The notes beneath the pieces are model-generated. The model made no database searches, was not told the DNA's origin, and was given only the letters and a program-made list of their open reading frames with translations. From Geitlerinema sp. P-1104 (lineage in GTDB: Bacteria; Cyanobacteriota; Cyanobacteriia; Cyanobacteriales; Geitlerinemataceae), in assembly GCA_012911965.1 (NCBI GenBank), contig SMDP01000021.1:1-33748 (forward strand): a stretch of DNA of 33,748 bases. Reading direction: 5' to 3'. Below are positions 26,201 through 33,530 of this stretch, in pieces; position 1 is the stretch's first letter, and each line of letters begins with the position of its first letter. The position numbers and the translations under genes were made by a program.

Positions 26201-27715
26201 CTAGGGATTAGCTGAGGGAAACGAGGCGGCATCGGCCGCTGAGGAGAGTTGTACCATCGCCACCGGGGGAACCAGTCGCGCCGCATCCGCATCACTCCAA
26301 CGGACGAGCCAGTTCGGTTGCAGGCCAAACACCACCAACAAGACTGTGAGGATCAAAGCGGGGACGCGATCGCCCCATTGCACGGGGGGTAAGTTGGTGA
26401 CCACATCCGAGAGACGACCAAAGAAGACCCGGTTCACCATCAGCAAGAAATAGACCGCCGTTAGCCCCGTTCCCACCAAACAGAGAAGAGTCGCCACAGG
26501 GAAGACCGGGAAACTACCCCGGAAGACCAGAAATTCCGAGACAAATCCCACCATTCCAGGGATACCGGCACTGGCCATCACGCCGACAATCATCAAACTG
26601 CCGATAATGGGTAAGCCTCGTTCTGGGTTGAGTAAGCCACAGAGTTGATCGATATCCCGAGTTCCCGTTTTCTTGCCCACAACCCCAACCAAGAGAAATA
26701 ACATGGCAGAGATCAGGCCATGGCTGACCGATTGGGCGATCGCCGCCAACAGACTTAGGTGGGTTCCGGCCGCAGCCGCCAGGAGAATATAGCCCATATG
26801 AGCGATGGAGGAATAGGCCACCATCTTCTTCATATCCTGCTGAGAAATTGCCGTCAGGGCCCCATAGAGGACGCTAATCACGGCAAAAATGACCAACACC
26901 GGAGCGGCGACCGACCAGGCTTCTGGTAACATCCCCACGCAGAAACGCAGTAAGCCATAGGTTCCCAATTTCAATAAGACACCGGCTAAGAGAACCGAGA
27001 CGGAGGTTGAGGCCTCGACGTGGGCATCAGGGAGCCAGGTATGGAAGGGAAAAATAGGAATTTTGATGGCAAAGCCGATGAATAACCCCGTCAGTAAAAT
27101 CAATTGACTGCCGATCGGTAAGGCGCCGGGGGCTAAGACGGTGTAGTCAAAGTTGGATGCACCGGTGAGCCACACTAAGCCTAAGAAGGCGGCCAGAATA
27201 AAGATGCCTGAGGTGGCGGTGTAGAGGAGAAATTTCGTAGCCGCGTAGTTGCGCCGGGCCCCTCCCCAAATGGCAATGAGGAGGTAGAGAGGGATGAGTT
27301 CGAGTTCATAGAAAATGAAGAACAGGAGCAAATCCAGAGACAGGAACGCGCCGGTGACACTGAGGTTAAGGACTAACATCAGGGTGTAGTAGAGCCTTGG
27401 GCGTTCGAGCTTATCGGGGCTACTGAGGATGGCGATCGCCGTCAGGAATTGGTTGAGAATAATCAGGGGCAGGGAGATGCCATCGACCCCCAGATGGTAG
27501 CTCAGACCGAGCCACTCGACCCAAGCGATTTGCTCGGTAAACTGCATTCCTCCCACCTGGGGGTCAAAGTTGATCACTAGGCTCAGGCTCAATCCCAGGA
27601 CAATCGTCAACACCACTAGGCTGATGCTACGAAAGCGGGACGAGGGAAGCGATTGGGGTAGCAGCCAAATGACAATGGCGGCGATTAAGGGAATCAGGAG
27701 TAATGCACTCAACAT
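26201..27715 (-). CDS. ndhD4: NDH-1 subunit D, CO2-uptake type (NdhD4-like)
   Basis: Proton-translocating antiporter-like membrane subunit (NuoM family) of the specialised NDH-1 complex that supports CO2 uptake. 504 residues with about 14 spans, starting MLSALLLIPLIAAIVIWLLP. Family signatures are LGVDGISLPLIILNQFLTAI, FFIFYELELIPLYLLIAIWGG (with the key Glu), IGFAIKIPIFPFHTWLPDAH followed by VEASTSVSVLLAG, MKKMVAYSSIAHMGYI and GIPGMVGFVSEFLVF. It sits between ndhF4 (66-bp gap) and cupB (53-bp gap) on the same strand. That it belongs to the CO2-uptake group rather than NdhD1/D2 follows from this context. The 4-type rather than the 3-type is inferred as for cupB. Confidence 0.88.
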   Translation of the reverse strand: MLSALLLIPLIAAIVIWLLPQSLPSSRFRSISLVVLTIVLGLSLSLVINFDPQVGGMQFTEQIAWVEWLGLSYHLGVDGISLPLIILNQFLTAIAILSSPDKLERPRLYYTLMLVLNLSVTGAFLSLDLLLFFIFYELELIPLYLLIAIWGGARRNYAATKFLLYTATSGIFILAAFLGLVWLTGASNFDYTVLAPGALPIGSQLILLTGLFIGFAIKIPIFPFHTWLPDAHVEASTSVSVLLAGVLLKLGTYGLLRFCVGMLPEAWSVAAPVLVIFAVISVLYGALTAISQQDMKKMVAYSSIAHMGYILLAAAAGTHLSLLAAIAQSVSHGLISAMLFLLVGVVGKKTGTRDIDQLCGLLNPERGLPIIGSLMIVGVMASAGIPGMVGFVSEFLVFRGSFPVFPVATLLCLVGTGLTAVYFLLMVNRVFFGRLSDVVTNLPPVQWGDRVPALILTVLLVVFGLQPNWLVRWSDADAARLVPPVAMVQLSSAADAASFPSANP

Positions 27716-27781
27716 TCGTCGTTTTTAAAGTTGGGGGTTCAACGCACAGTTTTTATAGGGGAATCAAGGGGGATTTGGGAC

Positions 27782-29641
27782 TTACCAGGGTCCCCACAGG
27801 GCCAGGAACACGAGTATTCCCGTGGCGGACAGAATGGTCAAAACATAAGATTGGGATTGACCGGAAATACTATATTTGAGGGCTTGACCGCTGAAGATGG
27901 CCACCCAACCGACGAGGTTGACCGCACCATCGACAATATAGCGATCGAAGCTAGAGGCTAAGCGAGAAAAACCTGAGACAAAGGCAACTACGGTGACTCG
28001 GTAGACCCGGTCAATGTAGAAGTCATAGGCCAGGAGATCTTGCCAGAAGCGCACCGATAGCTTCCCAGAACGAGCATTGGTACGTTCTAGGGAGATCATG
28101 CTGCCAATCATGACCCCGAGGACCCCACTCACGATGAGTAAGGGGTTGCCAAATTGAATTAAGGGGTTGTTGGAGAAGGCCCAGGGGCCGTCCCAGGTTA
28201 GGAGTAACTGCCAATGTTGCAGCATTAAGGGAACCAGTAGGGTGACCACAATTAGGGACACCATCGGCACAGCCATGCTCCAGGGGGCCTCGGGGGTTCG
28301 GCGAGTTTTGGCTTGATGCTCTCCCAAAAAGACGGAGCGGAAGACTCGAGTTAGACTCACGGCGGTTAAAAAGTTAACCAGTAACAGGAGCAAGACTAAT
28401 CCGGGAGGCACTTCTTGAAAGCCATTCACCCAACGGCGGAAGGTCCAGAAGGTACCCAGAGGCAGGATGGACACCAGCCCGGCGGCTCCGACGACAAACG
28501 AGGTGGTGGTGGCGGGCATTCGCGACCAGAGACCCCCCATCTCCGTGATGTTTTGACTGTTGGTGGCGAGGATAATGGAGCCGACGCTGGAAAAGATTAG
28601 GGCTTTGGCGATCGCATGAGTCAGCAGCAGCAGTAAGGCGATATCGACTTGTCCCAACCCCACGGCGATAAAGACTAGCCCCATATAGGCGCTGGTGGAA
28701 TGGGATAGGGCCCGCTTTAGGTCAATTTGAGCCAGGCACATGAGGGAGCCACCAATGGCGGTAATGGTGCCGATGATGATTAGGGCATCGGAGACCACTG
28801 GGGAGAGGGTGAAGACCGGTTGCAGACGAATTAAGACATAGGCCCCAGCGGAAACCACGACGGAGTTCCGCATGATGGAGGCGGGGCTAGGCCCTTCCAT
28901 GGCTTCATCTAGCCACAGGTTTAGGGGAAATTGGGCACATTTGCCGATGGGACCGGCAATGAGTCCTAAGCCAAGCCAGGTGGCGGTCCAGAAGGGTAAC
29001 GGATTGGTTTCAGCCCAGGCTTCGAGTTCGCTGAAGGTGAGGCCGGTTCCATAGCTTGATAGGGCCACTAACCCCATCAGGAGTAGAATGTCACCGACCC
29101 GTTTGGTGAGGAAGGCATCCCGGGCAGCGGTGACCACCAGAGGCTGTGCATACCAAAAGCCCACCAGGAGATAGGTGGACAGGGTGAGCATTTCCAGGAG
29201 ACCGTAACTCAGCAGCAGGGAGTCGCTGAGGGCGATGCCGCTTAGGGCGGCTTCAAAGAAGCCCATCAGCCCGAAGAAACGGGCCAGGGACCAGTCTTTT
29301 TCCATGTAGCCCAGGGCATAAAGTTGAGAAATAATGCTGATACCGGTGACCAGCTCCATGGCCCCAAGACTGAGGGGGGAGATTTCGATGGCAAGAGATA
29401 AATCTAAATTGGCTGCATTGAGCCAGGAAAATACCAGTTGCTGGGGAGGCTGGCCCCAGCTTTGGAAGTACGCTGCGGAGCCGTGAAGGAAGGCAACCGA
29501 GGTCATTAGGAGATTGAGGTACGCTGCCGGACGGGGTCCGGTGCGTCGAACCATGCCTACGGACCAAGGGAGGGTGAGGACGGCACCTATAAGTCCGTAT
29601 AACGGTACGAACCAACAGGTCTGTAGGAGAAAACCACTCAT
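27782..29641 (-). CDS. ndhF4: NDH-1 subunit F, CO2-uptake type (NdhF4-like)
   Basis: Antiporter-like subunit (NuoL family) that carries the distal membrane arm on which the Cup protein docks. 619 residues, starting MSGFLLQTCWFVPLYGLIGA. Characteristic stretches are SLGAMELVTGISIISQLYALGYM, SYGLLEMLTLSTYLLVGFWY, GPIGKCAQFPLNLWLDEAMEGPSPASIM, DLKRALSHSTSAYMGLVFIA and the long C-terminal lateral-helix region ending LALWGPW. Its length is like CO2-uptake NdhF proteins and shorter than most NdhF1. It is the first gene of a three-gene operon, divergent from the ccm operon across a 575-bp spacer with a TATAAT box 150 nt upstream of its ATG. No clear Shine-Dalgarno site. Confidence 0.88.
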   Translation of the reverse strand: MSGFLLQTCWFVPLYGLIGAVLTLPWSVGMVRRTGPRPAAYLNLLMTSVAFLHGSAAYFQSWGQPPQQLVFSWLNAANLDLSLAIEISPLSLGAMELVTGISIISQLYALGYMEKDWSLARFFGLMGFFEAALSGIALSDSLLLSYGLLEMLTLSTYLLVGFWYAQPLVVTAARDAFLTKRVGDILLLMGLVALSSYGTGLTFSELEAWAETNPLPFWTATWLGLGLIAGPIGKCAQFPLNLWLDEAMEGPSPASIMRNSVVVSAGAYVLIRLQPVFTLSPVVSDALIIIGTITAIGGSLMCLAQIDLKRALSHSTSAYMGLVFIAVGLGQVDIALLLLLTHAIAKALIFSSVGSIILATNSQNITEMGGLWSRMPATTTSFVVGAAGLVSILPLGTFWTFRRWVNGFQEVPPGLVLLLLLVNFLTAVSLTRVFRSVFLGEHQAKTRRTPEAPWSMAVPMVSLIVVTLLVPLMLQHWQLLLTWDGPWAFSNNPLIQFGNPLLIVSGVLGVMIGSMISLERTNARSGKLSVRFWQDLLAYDFYIDRVYRVTVVAFVSGFSRLASSFDRYIVDGAVNLVGWVAIFSGQALKYSISGQSQSYVLTILSATGILVFLALWGPW

Positions 29642-29790
29642 TTTATCGGGAGTTCTAGTACGTCTGACAACATCTTCAGAGTTGGGCTGAGTGCCGAAGG
29701 GAATCCCTCAGCGGAGGGTGGGGCGAAGGCGCGAGCTGTGGGCCGTCGTCCTTGGCATTCGCACAATAGAGAATTTTAAGCAACACAGCA

Positions 29791-29796
29791 ATTATA
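29791..29796 (-). promoter_or_regulatory. Candidate -10 box of the ndhF4-ndhD4-cupB operon
   Basis: TATAAT on the minus strand, in the context GCCCTATAATTG, 149 nt upstream of ndhF4. The -35 position reads GAGGGA, which is poor, so an activator could be involved. Confidence 0.4.
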
Positions 29797-30014
29797 GGGC
29801 AGTGAGTCCGCGATCCCTCCATTGAATCTCGTGACTGAGGGCCCCTTGCCGGGGGGGACGGCTTCAGTTAACTTTTATTAAACTATCCGATTTGCAAATA
29901 TCATCTTGCTTTATATTGTCAAAGGAGCCAAAGTTTCCTACTCTTTGTATTGGGATTGAATAATTTAGCCTTCCCCGTCAAAATTTTGCTGGACTGAAAT
30001 TTCTGGCAAGCCCA

Positions 30015-30070
30015 GGGGTCAACCCCGTAGGCAGAGAAGCCAACAGTCATGTCGGAAGACATGGGCCTAC
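30015..30070 (+). promoter_or_regulatory. Structured leader upstream of ccmK2
   Basis: Two adjacent stems: GGGG-TCAA-CCCC (30015-30026), then GTAGGC (30027-30032) pairing with GCCTAC (30065-30070) around an inner hairpin CATGTC-GGAA-GACATG (30048-30063). It lies about 150 nt before the ccmK2 start and would be in the mRNA if the promoter is near 29910. Function unknown. Confidence 0.45.
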
Positions 30071-30216
30071 GCGGTTTGGTCTGGAACTATCCTGGCAGCC
30101 AGAGAGTTTGTCGAGCCAAGTTTTGGCACGTTCACTGGGGGTCGCTGCGTGCGATCGCCCCATCTAGTTGCAGTTCAAGCGCGTCAAGCGTATTTTTTCA
30201 AGGAGCGATACTCGTC

Positions 30217-30528
30217 ATGTCAATTGCGGTAGGAATGGTTGAAACCCTAGGGTTCCCGGCGGTGGTGGAAGCCGCTGACTCGATGGTAAAAGCCGCTCGG
30301 GTTACCCTGGTCGGTTACGAAAAAATTGGGTCAGGTCGGGTGACGGTGATTGTCCGGGGTGATGTTTCGGAAGTGCAAGCGTCAGTCTCCGCTGGAATTG
30401 ATGCTGCTAACCGAGTTAATGGTGGACAGGTGCTGTCAACCCACATCATTGCTCGTCCTCATGAGAACTTGGAGTATGTTCTACCGATTCGCTACACCGA
30501 GGAAGTCGATCAGTTCCGAACTTACTAA
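30217..30528 (+). CDS. ccmK2: Carboxysome shell protein CcmK2
   Basis: Hexameric BMC-H protein that tiles the facets of the beta-carboxysome shell. 103 residues from the ATG at 30217, preceded by AAGGAG. It begins [20 protein letters not shown] and includes [20 protein letters not shown], where KIGSG forms the hexamer pore, and ends with the short tail EEVDQFRTY. Length and order match CcmK2 (103 aa) preceding the longer CcmK1 seen in other cyanobacteria. An upstream in-frame ATG at 30049 is ignored because all conserved sequence starts at 30217. First gene of the ccm operon. An 8-bp perfect hairpin follows its stop. Confidence 0.97.
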   Translation: MSIAVGMVETLGFPAVVEAADSMVKAARVTLVGYEKIGSGRVTVIVRGDVSEVQASVSAGIDAANRVNGGQVLSTHIIARPHENLEYVLPIRYTEEVDQFRTY

Positions 30529-30554
30529 TCGAACGCCTAATCAGGACGTTGGCG

Positions 30555-30574
30555 GGCGATCGCTGACGATCGCC
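30555..30574 (+). promoter_or_regulatory. Perfect hairpin in the ccmK2-ccmK1 spacer
   Basis: GGCGATCG (30555-30562), loop CTGA, CGATCGCC (30567-30574): an 8-bp perfect stem made from HIP1-like octamers, 27 nt after the ccmK2 stop. No T run follows, so it suits RNA processing or 3'-end protection better than termination. Confidence 0.6.
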
Positions 30575-30641
30575 TAGAGGGGCAACCCGTTAGTCCAGGG
30601 TCTGAGTCGGGATGATGATTTATTTCAGGAGTTAAAAAACA

Positions 30642-30980
30642 ATGTCAATTGCCGTAGGAATGATTGAAACCCTCGGGTTTCCGGCAGTGGTGGAAGCCGC
30701 TGATGCCATGGTTAAGGCCGCTCGAGTGACCTTGGTCGGTTACGAAAAAATTGGTTCGGGTCGCGTTACTGTGATTGTCCGGGGCGATGTCTCGGAAGTG
30801 CAAGCGTCCATTGCCGCTGGCACCGATAATGTGAAACGAGTCAATGGGGGTGAAGTGCTCTCAACGCATATCATTGCTCGTCCCCATGAAAACTTGGAGT
30901 ATGTTCTGCCGATTCGGTACACCGAAGCTGTGGAGCAGTTCCGTGAGAGCATTGGTTCACCTCGCTCGATTAGCCGCTAA
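30642..30980 (+). CDS. ccmK1: Carboxysome shell protein CcmK1
   Basis: Second hexameric BMC-H shell protein, 112 residues, with AGGAG nine bases before the ATG. Over the first ~100 residues it differs from CcmK2 at only about a dozen positions (for example I8 for V, A22 for S, and the TDNVKR stretch for IDAANR), with the same KIGSG pore. It carries an extra C-terminal tail [13 protein letters not shown]. It forms mixed or separate shell tiles with CcmK2. ccmL follows after 12 bp. The tandem near-identical pair probably arose by duplication and may exchange sequence by gene conversion. Confidence 0.97.
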   Translation: MSIAVGMIETLGFPAVVEAADAMVKAARVTLVGYEKIGSGRVTVIVRGDVSEVQASIAAGTDNVKRVNGGEVLSTHIIARPHENLEYVLPIRYTEAVEQFRESIGSPRSISR

Positions 30981-30992
30981 GCCTGAGAGATC

Positions 30993-31292
30993 ATGCAAAT
31001 TGCCAGAGTCTGCGGAACCGTCGTCAGTACCCAAAAGTTAGACAAGATGAGGGGGTTGAAACTCCTGGTTTTGCAACTGGTGGATGCTGAGGGAGAGCTG
31101 CTCCCTGATTACGAGGTGGCGGCCGATCTCGTGGGTGCTGGCGTTGGGGAGTGGGTTCTGTTCAGTCGTGGCAGTGCGGCTCGGGTTGAACCCGGTCGTG
31201 AGGGTTGTCCGATTGATGCACTAACCGTTGGCATTATCGATACGGTGAGTTTAGAAAACCGACAGGTTTATAACAAAAAAGATCGTTACTAA
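30993..31292 (+). CDS. ccmL: Carboxysome vertex protein CcmL
   Basis: Pentameric BMC-V protein (CcmL/EutN family) that closes the twelve vertices of the icosahedral shell. 99 residues, normal length. It starts MQIARVCGTVVSTQKLDKMRG and contains the family stretches VAADLVGAGVGEWVLFSRGSAAR and IDALTVGIIDTVSLENRQVY. It lies 12 bp after ccmK1, so translation may be coupled, while 117 bp with a strong hairpin separate it from ccmM. Only a few pentamers are needed per carboxysome, so low expression relative to ccmK would be expected. Confidence 0.97.
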   Translation: MQIARVCGTVVSTQKLDKMRGLKLLVLQLVDAEGELLPDYEVAADLVGAGVGEWVLFSRGSAARVEPGREGCPIDALTVGIIDTVSLENRQVYNKKDRY

Positions 31293-31338
31293 TCGTGAAC
31301 GGGTCGCTGCCTAGGAACTAGAGTTTTTAGCCATTCTT

Positions 31339-31378
31339 ACCCAAGATCTGTTTAGGCTACGCCCAAACAGGTTTGGGT
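31339..31378 (+). promoter_or_regulatory. Extended hairpin with an alternative fold before ccmM
   Basis: ACCCAA (31339-31344) pairs with TTGGGT (31373-31378), and inside it CTGTTT (31348-31353) pairs with AAACAG (31365-31370) plus GG/CC, loop CTACG. The same bases can instead form CCCAAA (31362-31367), loop CAGG, TTTGGG (31372-31377). It ends about 30 nt before the ccmM ATG. Confidence 0.55.
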
Positions 31379-31409
31379 CCATTGAGTTGATTGAGGATCG
31401 AAATTCGTT

Positions 31410-33440
31410 ATGGTTGTCCGCAAGCGCGCGGCTCCATCCCCCCAGCGGGAGCTTGCCGAACCCAAGATACATCGCACCGCCTATGTGCATTCGTTTGCTA
31501 ATGTCATCGGCGACGTCACCGTCGGCGAACAGGCGACGATCGCACCAGGAACCTCGGTTCGTGCTGACGCGGAGTCGCCGTTTTACATCGGCGATCACGC
31601 GAACATTCAAAATGGAGTCATTATTCAAGGGCTTAACGGTGCCACCGTTGTGGGCGATCGCCAGCGTGAATACGCGGTGTGGATCGGTCGCAACAGTTGT
31701 ATTGCCCATTTAGCCTTGGTCCATGGTCCGGCCTACATTGGCGACGATTGTTTCATCGGCTTTCGTTCGACGGTGTTTAATGCGCGGGTGGGTCAGGGTT
31801 CGGTGGTGATGATGCACACCCTGATCCAGGATGTTGAGATTCCTCCTGGAAAGTATGTGCCATCCGGATCGGTCATTACCACCCAAGCCGAGGCGGATCG
31901 GCTGCCCGATGTACGACCAGTAGATCGGGACTTCGCACAGTACTTGCTTGAGGCGAATGTCGCATTGCAGCGAGGGGTCTCCTCATCCTCAAACCTAGAG
32001 GGTGAGTCTTCTGCGCGACAGCAAACTGCTCAGGCAAATCGTAACGGTGACGGCAAGGACATCGCTGTATCTGAGGATACGTCAGTAGGGAGTATGAGTT
32101 TAAATAATGAAGTGAATGGGCAAGTCAAACGCTTGCTCCAACAGGGCTACAAAATCGGCATTGAACACGCTAACGCCCGCCGATTTAAAACCAAGTCTTG
32201 GCTAACGGCCGGGACCTTATCTAGCACTCGCGCCGATACTGCTCTCAGGGAACTCCAAACGGTCTTGAGAGAGTATCCAGGGGAATATGTGCGCCTCATC
32301 GCCATTGACCCGGATGCGAAACGGCGTGTCACAGAAATGATTGTTCAGCGTCCCGGAGAAACCCCAAACCTTGGTGGGGGCAGCTCCTCCGGGACGTCAT
32401 CGTATCGGGCTAGTCGCGGTAATGGCGCTCGCCCGGCAGCTTCGGGAGCGGGGGCCAGCTTGGATGCCAGTGCGGCGGATCAGGTGCGATCGCTCCTACA
32501 ATCGGGCTATCAGATTGGCGTGGAACAGGCCTCGGCTCGCCGCTTCAAAACCCAATCCTGGTTGACGGTGGGAACCTTGTCGAGTTCTCCTCAAGCGGCT
32601 ATCTCGGAACTCAACCAGATTCTGGCTGAGTCCGCTGGGGATTATGTTCAACTGATTGGCATTGACCCCGCCGCCAAACGCCGGGTAGTTGAAGCGATTG
32701 TGCAACGTCCTGATGGGGTAACCCCCCCCAGTAAAGGGGCCGTTGAGAAAGTTGCCGCCGTCACCAGTCAGGGGCCGGCAGCTCGCTCGGTCTCCGGTCA
32801 GGGGTCTCTCGATGGCGACACGGTGGAATTGGTGCGATCGCTACTATCTCAGGGTTATCGCATTGGCACAGAACACGCTACCTCACGCCGCTTCAAAACC
32901 CAATCCTGGAAAACCTGCGCCCCCATTGAGTCGAAACAGTTGAATCAGGTTCTCAATCAACTTGAAGCCTGTGTCGCTGATCATGCGGGTGAGTATGTCC
33001 AGCTCATTGGTATTGACCCCGAGGCCAAACGTCGGGTGAGTGAGACCATCATTCAACGTCCGGGATCTCAAAATAATGGTCAGGCAGCGCCGACGACCAA
33101 TGGCCGTAAAGGCTTTGGGGCCAGCGCCAATCAGTATCAGGCTCAGAAAAATGGCAACGGTCGCGCTGTCACCAGCAGCCAACTGGAGCGGGATACGCTC
33201 GATCAAGTGCGATCGCTCTTGGCCCAGGGGTATCGCATTGGCACGGAACACGCGACAGCGCGCCGCTTCAAAACCCAATCCTGGAAAAGCTGTTCCCCCA
33301 TTGAAAGTTCTCAAATGACGGACGTGGTTCCGGCTCTTGAGGCTTGTATGAAGGAACATAGCGGTGAATATGTGCGTTTGATTGGCATCGACCCCAACGC
33401 CAAACGCCGTGTTCTGGAAACTGTGATTCAACGCCCGTAA
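31410..33440 (+). CDS. ccmM: Carboxysome scaffold CcmM with four Rubisco small-subunit-like modules
   Basis: Organises Rubisco inside beta-carboxysomes. 676 residues. About 1-190 are a left-handed beta-helix gamma-carbonic-anhydrase-like domain ([40 protein letters not shown]). Four SSUL modules follow at about 229-313, 351-434, 467-552 and 592-676, each with the pattern QGY(R/K)IG(T/I)EHA-ARRFKT-SW and ending EY(V)xLIGIDP-AKRRV. They are joined by Ser/Gly/Ala/Asn-rich linkers and bind Rubisco to form the condensate. In the anhydrase domain His100 and His105 are present, but the third expected zinc ligand is Gln73, and no Cys pair occurs near residues 190-200, so catalysis is unlikely. SSUL3 and SSUL4 have Cys pairs (503/521, 628/646); SSUL1 and SSUL2 have none. 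A shorter product from an internal start near Met229 is plausible. ccmN does not follow. Confidence 0.97.
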   Translation: MVVRKRAAPSPQRELAEPKIHRTAYVHSFANVIGDVTVGEQATIAPGTSVRADAESPFYIGDHANIQNGVIIQGLNGATVVGDRQREYAVWIGRNSCIAHLALVHGPAYIGDDCFIGFRSTVFNARVGQGSVVMMHTLIQDVEIPPGKYVPSGSVITTQAEADRLPDVRPVDRDFAQYLLEANVALQRGVSSSSNLEGESSARQQTAQANRNGDGKDIAVSEDTSVGSMSLNNEVNGQVKRLLQQGYKIGIEHANARRFKTKSWLTAGTLSSTRADTALRELQTVLREYPGEYVRLIAIDPDAKRRVTEMIVQRPGETPNLGGGSSSGTSSYRASRGNGARPAASGAGASLDASAADQVRSLLQSGYQIGVEQASARRFKTQSWLTVGTLSSSPQAAISELNQILAESAGDYVQLIGIDPAAKRRVVEAIVQRPDGVTPPSKGAVEKVAAVTSQGPAARSVSGQGSLDGDTVELVRSLLSQGYRIGTEHATSRRFKTQSWKTCAPIESKQLNQVLNQLEACVADHAGEYVQLIGIDPEAKRRVSETIIQRPGSQNNGQAAPTTNGRKGFGASANQYQAQKNGNGRAVTSSQLERDTLDQVRSLLAQGYRIGTEHATARRFKTQSWKSCSPIESSQMTDVVPALEACMKEHSGEYVRLIGIDPNAKRRVLETVIQRP

Positions 33441-33460
33441 GGGATAGGGCAGATCACATG

Positions 33461-33530
33461 AGGAGCAAAATGGCAGGATAACTACCGATTGCCATGGGGC
33501 AAACTCGTTAACACTGCCATTTCTTCTCCT
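33461..33530 (+). terminator. Long hairpin after ccmM, probable operon terminator or RNA element
   Basis: AAATGGCAG (33468-33476) pairs perfectly with CTGCCATTT (33514-33522). Inside are TAAC/GTTA (33479-33482, 33507-33510) and TTGCC-ATGG-GGCAA (33489-33502). Outside, AGGAG (33461-33465) pairs with CTCCT (33526-33530). The second arm runs into TTTCTTC. It begins 20 nt after the ccmM stop. Confidence 0.6.

Larger units (their letters stand above)
29642..30216. other. 575-bp divergent control region between ndhF4 and ccmK2
   Basis: Contains no supported gene. The left part has the candidate ndhF4 -10 box. The AT-rich centre (about 29875-29990) contains TTGCAA and TATATT elements (29892-29897, 29912-29917), whose 14-bp spacing is poor, so a ccm promoter is likely here but not pinned down. 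From about 30010 the sequence becomes GC-rich and forms several hairpins, listed separately. An in-frame open stretch before ccmK2 (from 30049) is judged non-coding. Confidence 0.5.

Noticed and set aside
30049..30216. Open frame extending ccmK2 upstream by 56 codons
   Set aside because: It is in frame and has an ATG, but CcmK2 proteins start at the MSIAVG Met, which has its own AAGGAG site. The upstream part covers leader hairpins.
32883..33431. 182-codon open frame on the minus strand inside ccmM
   Set aside because: It repeats itself because it is the complement of the SSUL modules (and is mirrored by 32496-32705). No independent coding signal.
33461..33523. Tiny peptides started by AGGAG...ATGGCAG on both strands
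   Set aside because: The plus-strand frame has only three codons and the minus-strand frame about twelve; the similarity is due to the inverted repeat of the hairpin.
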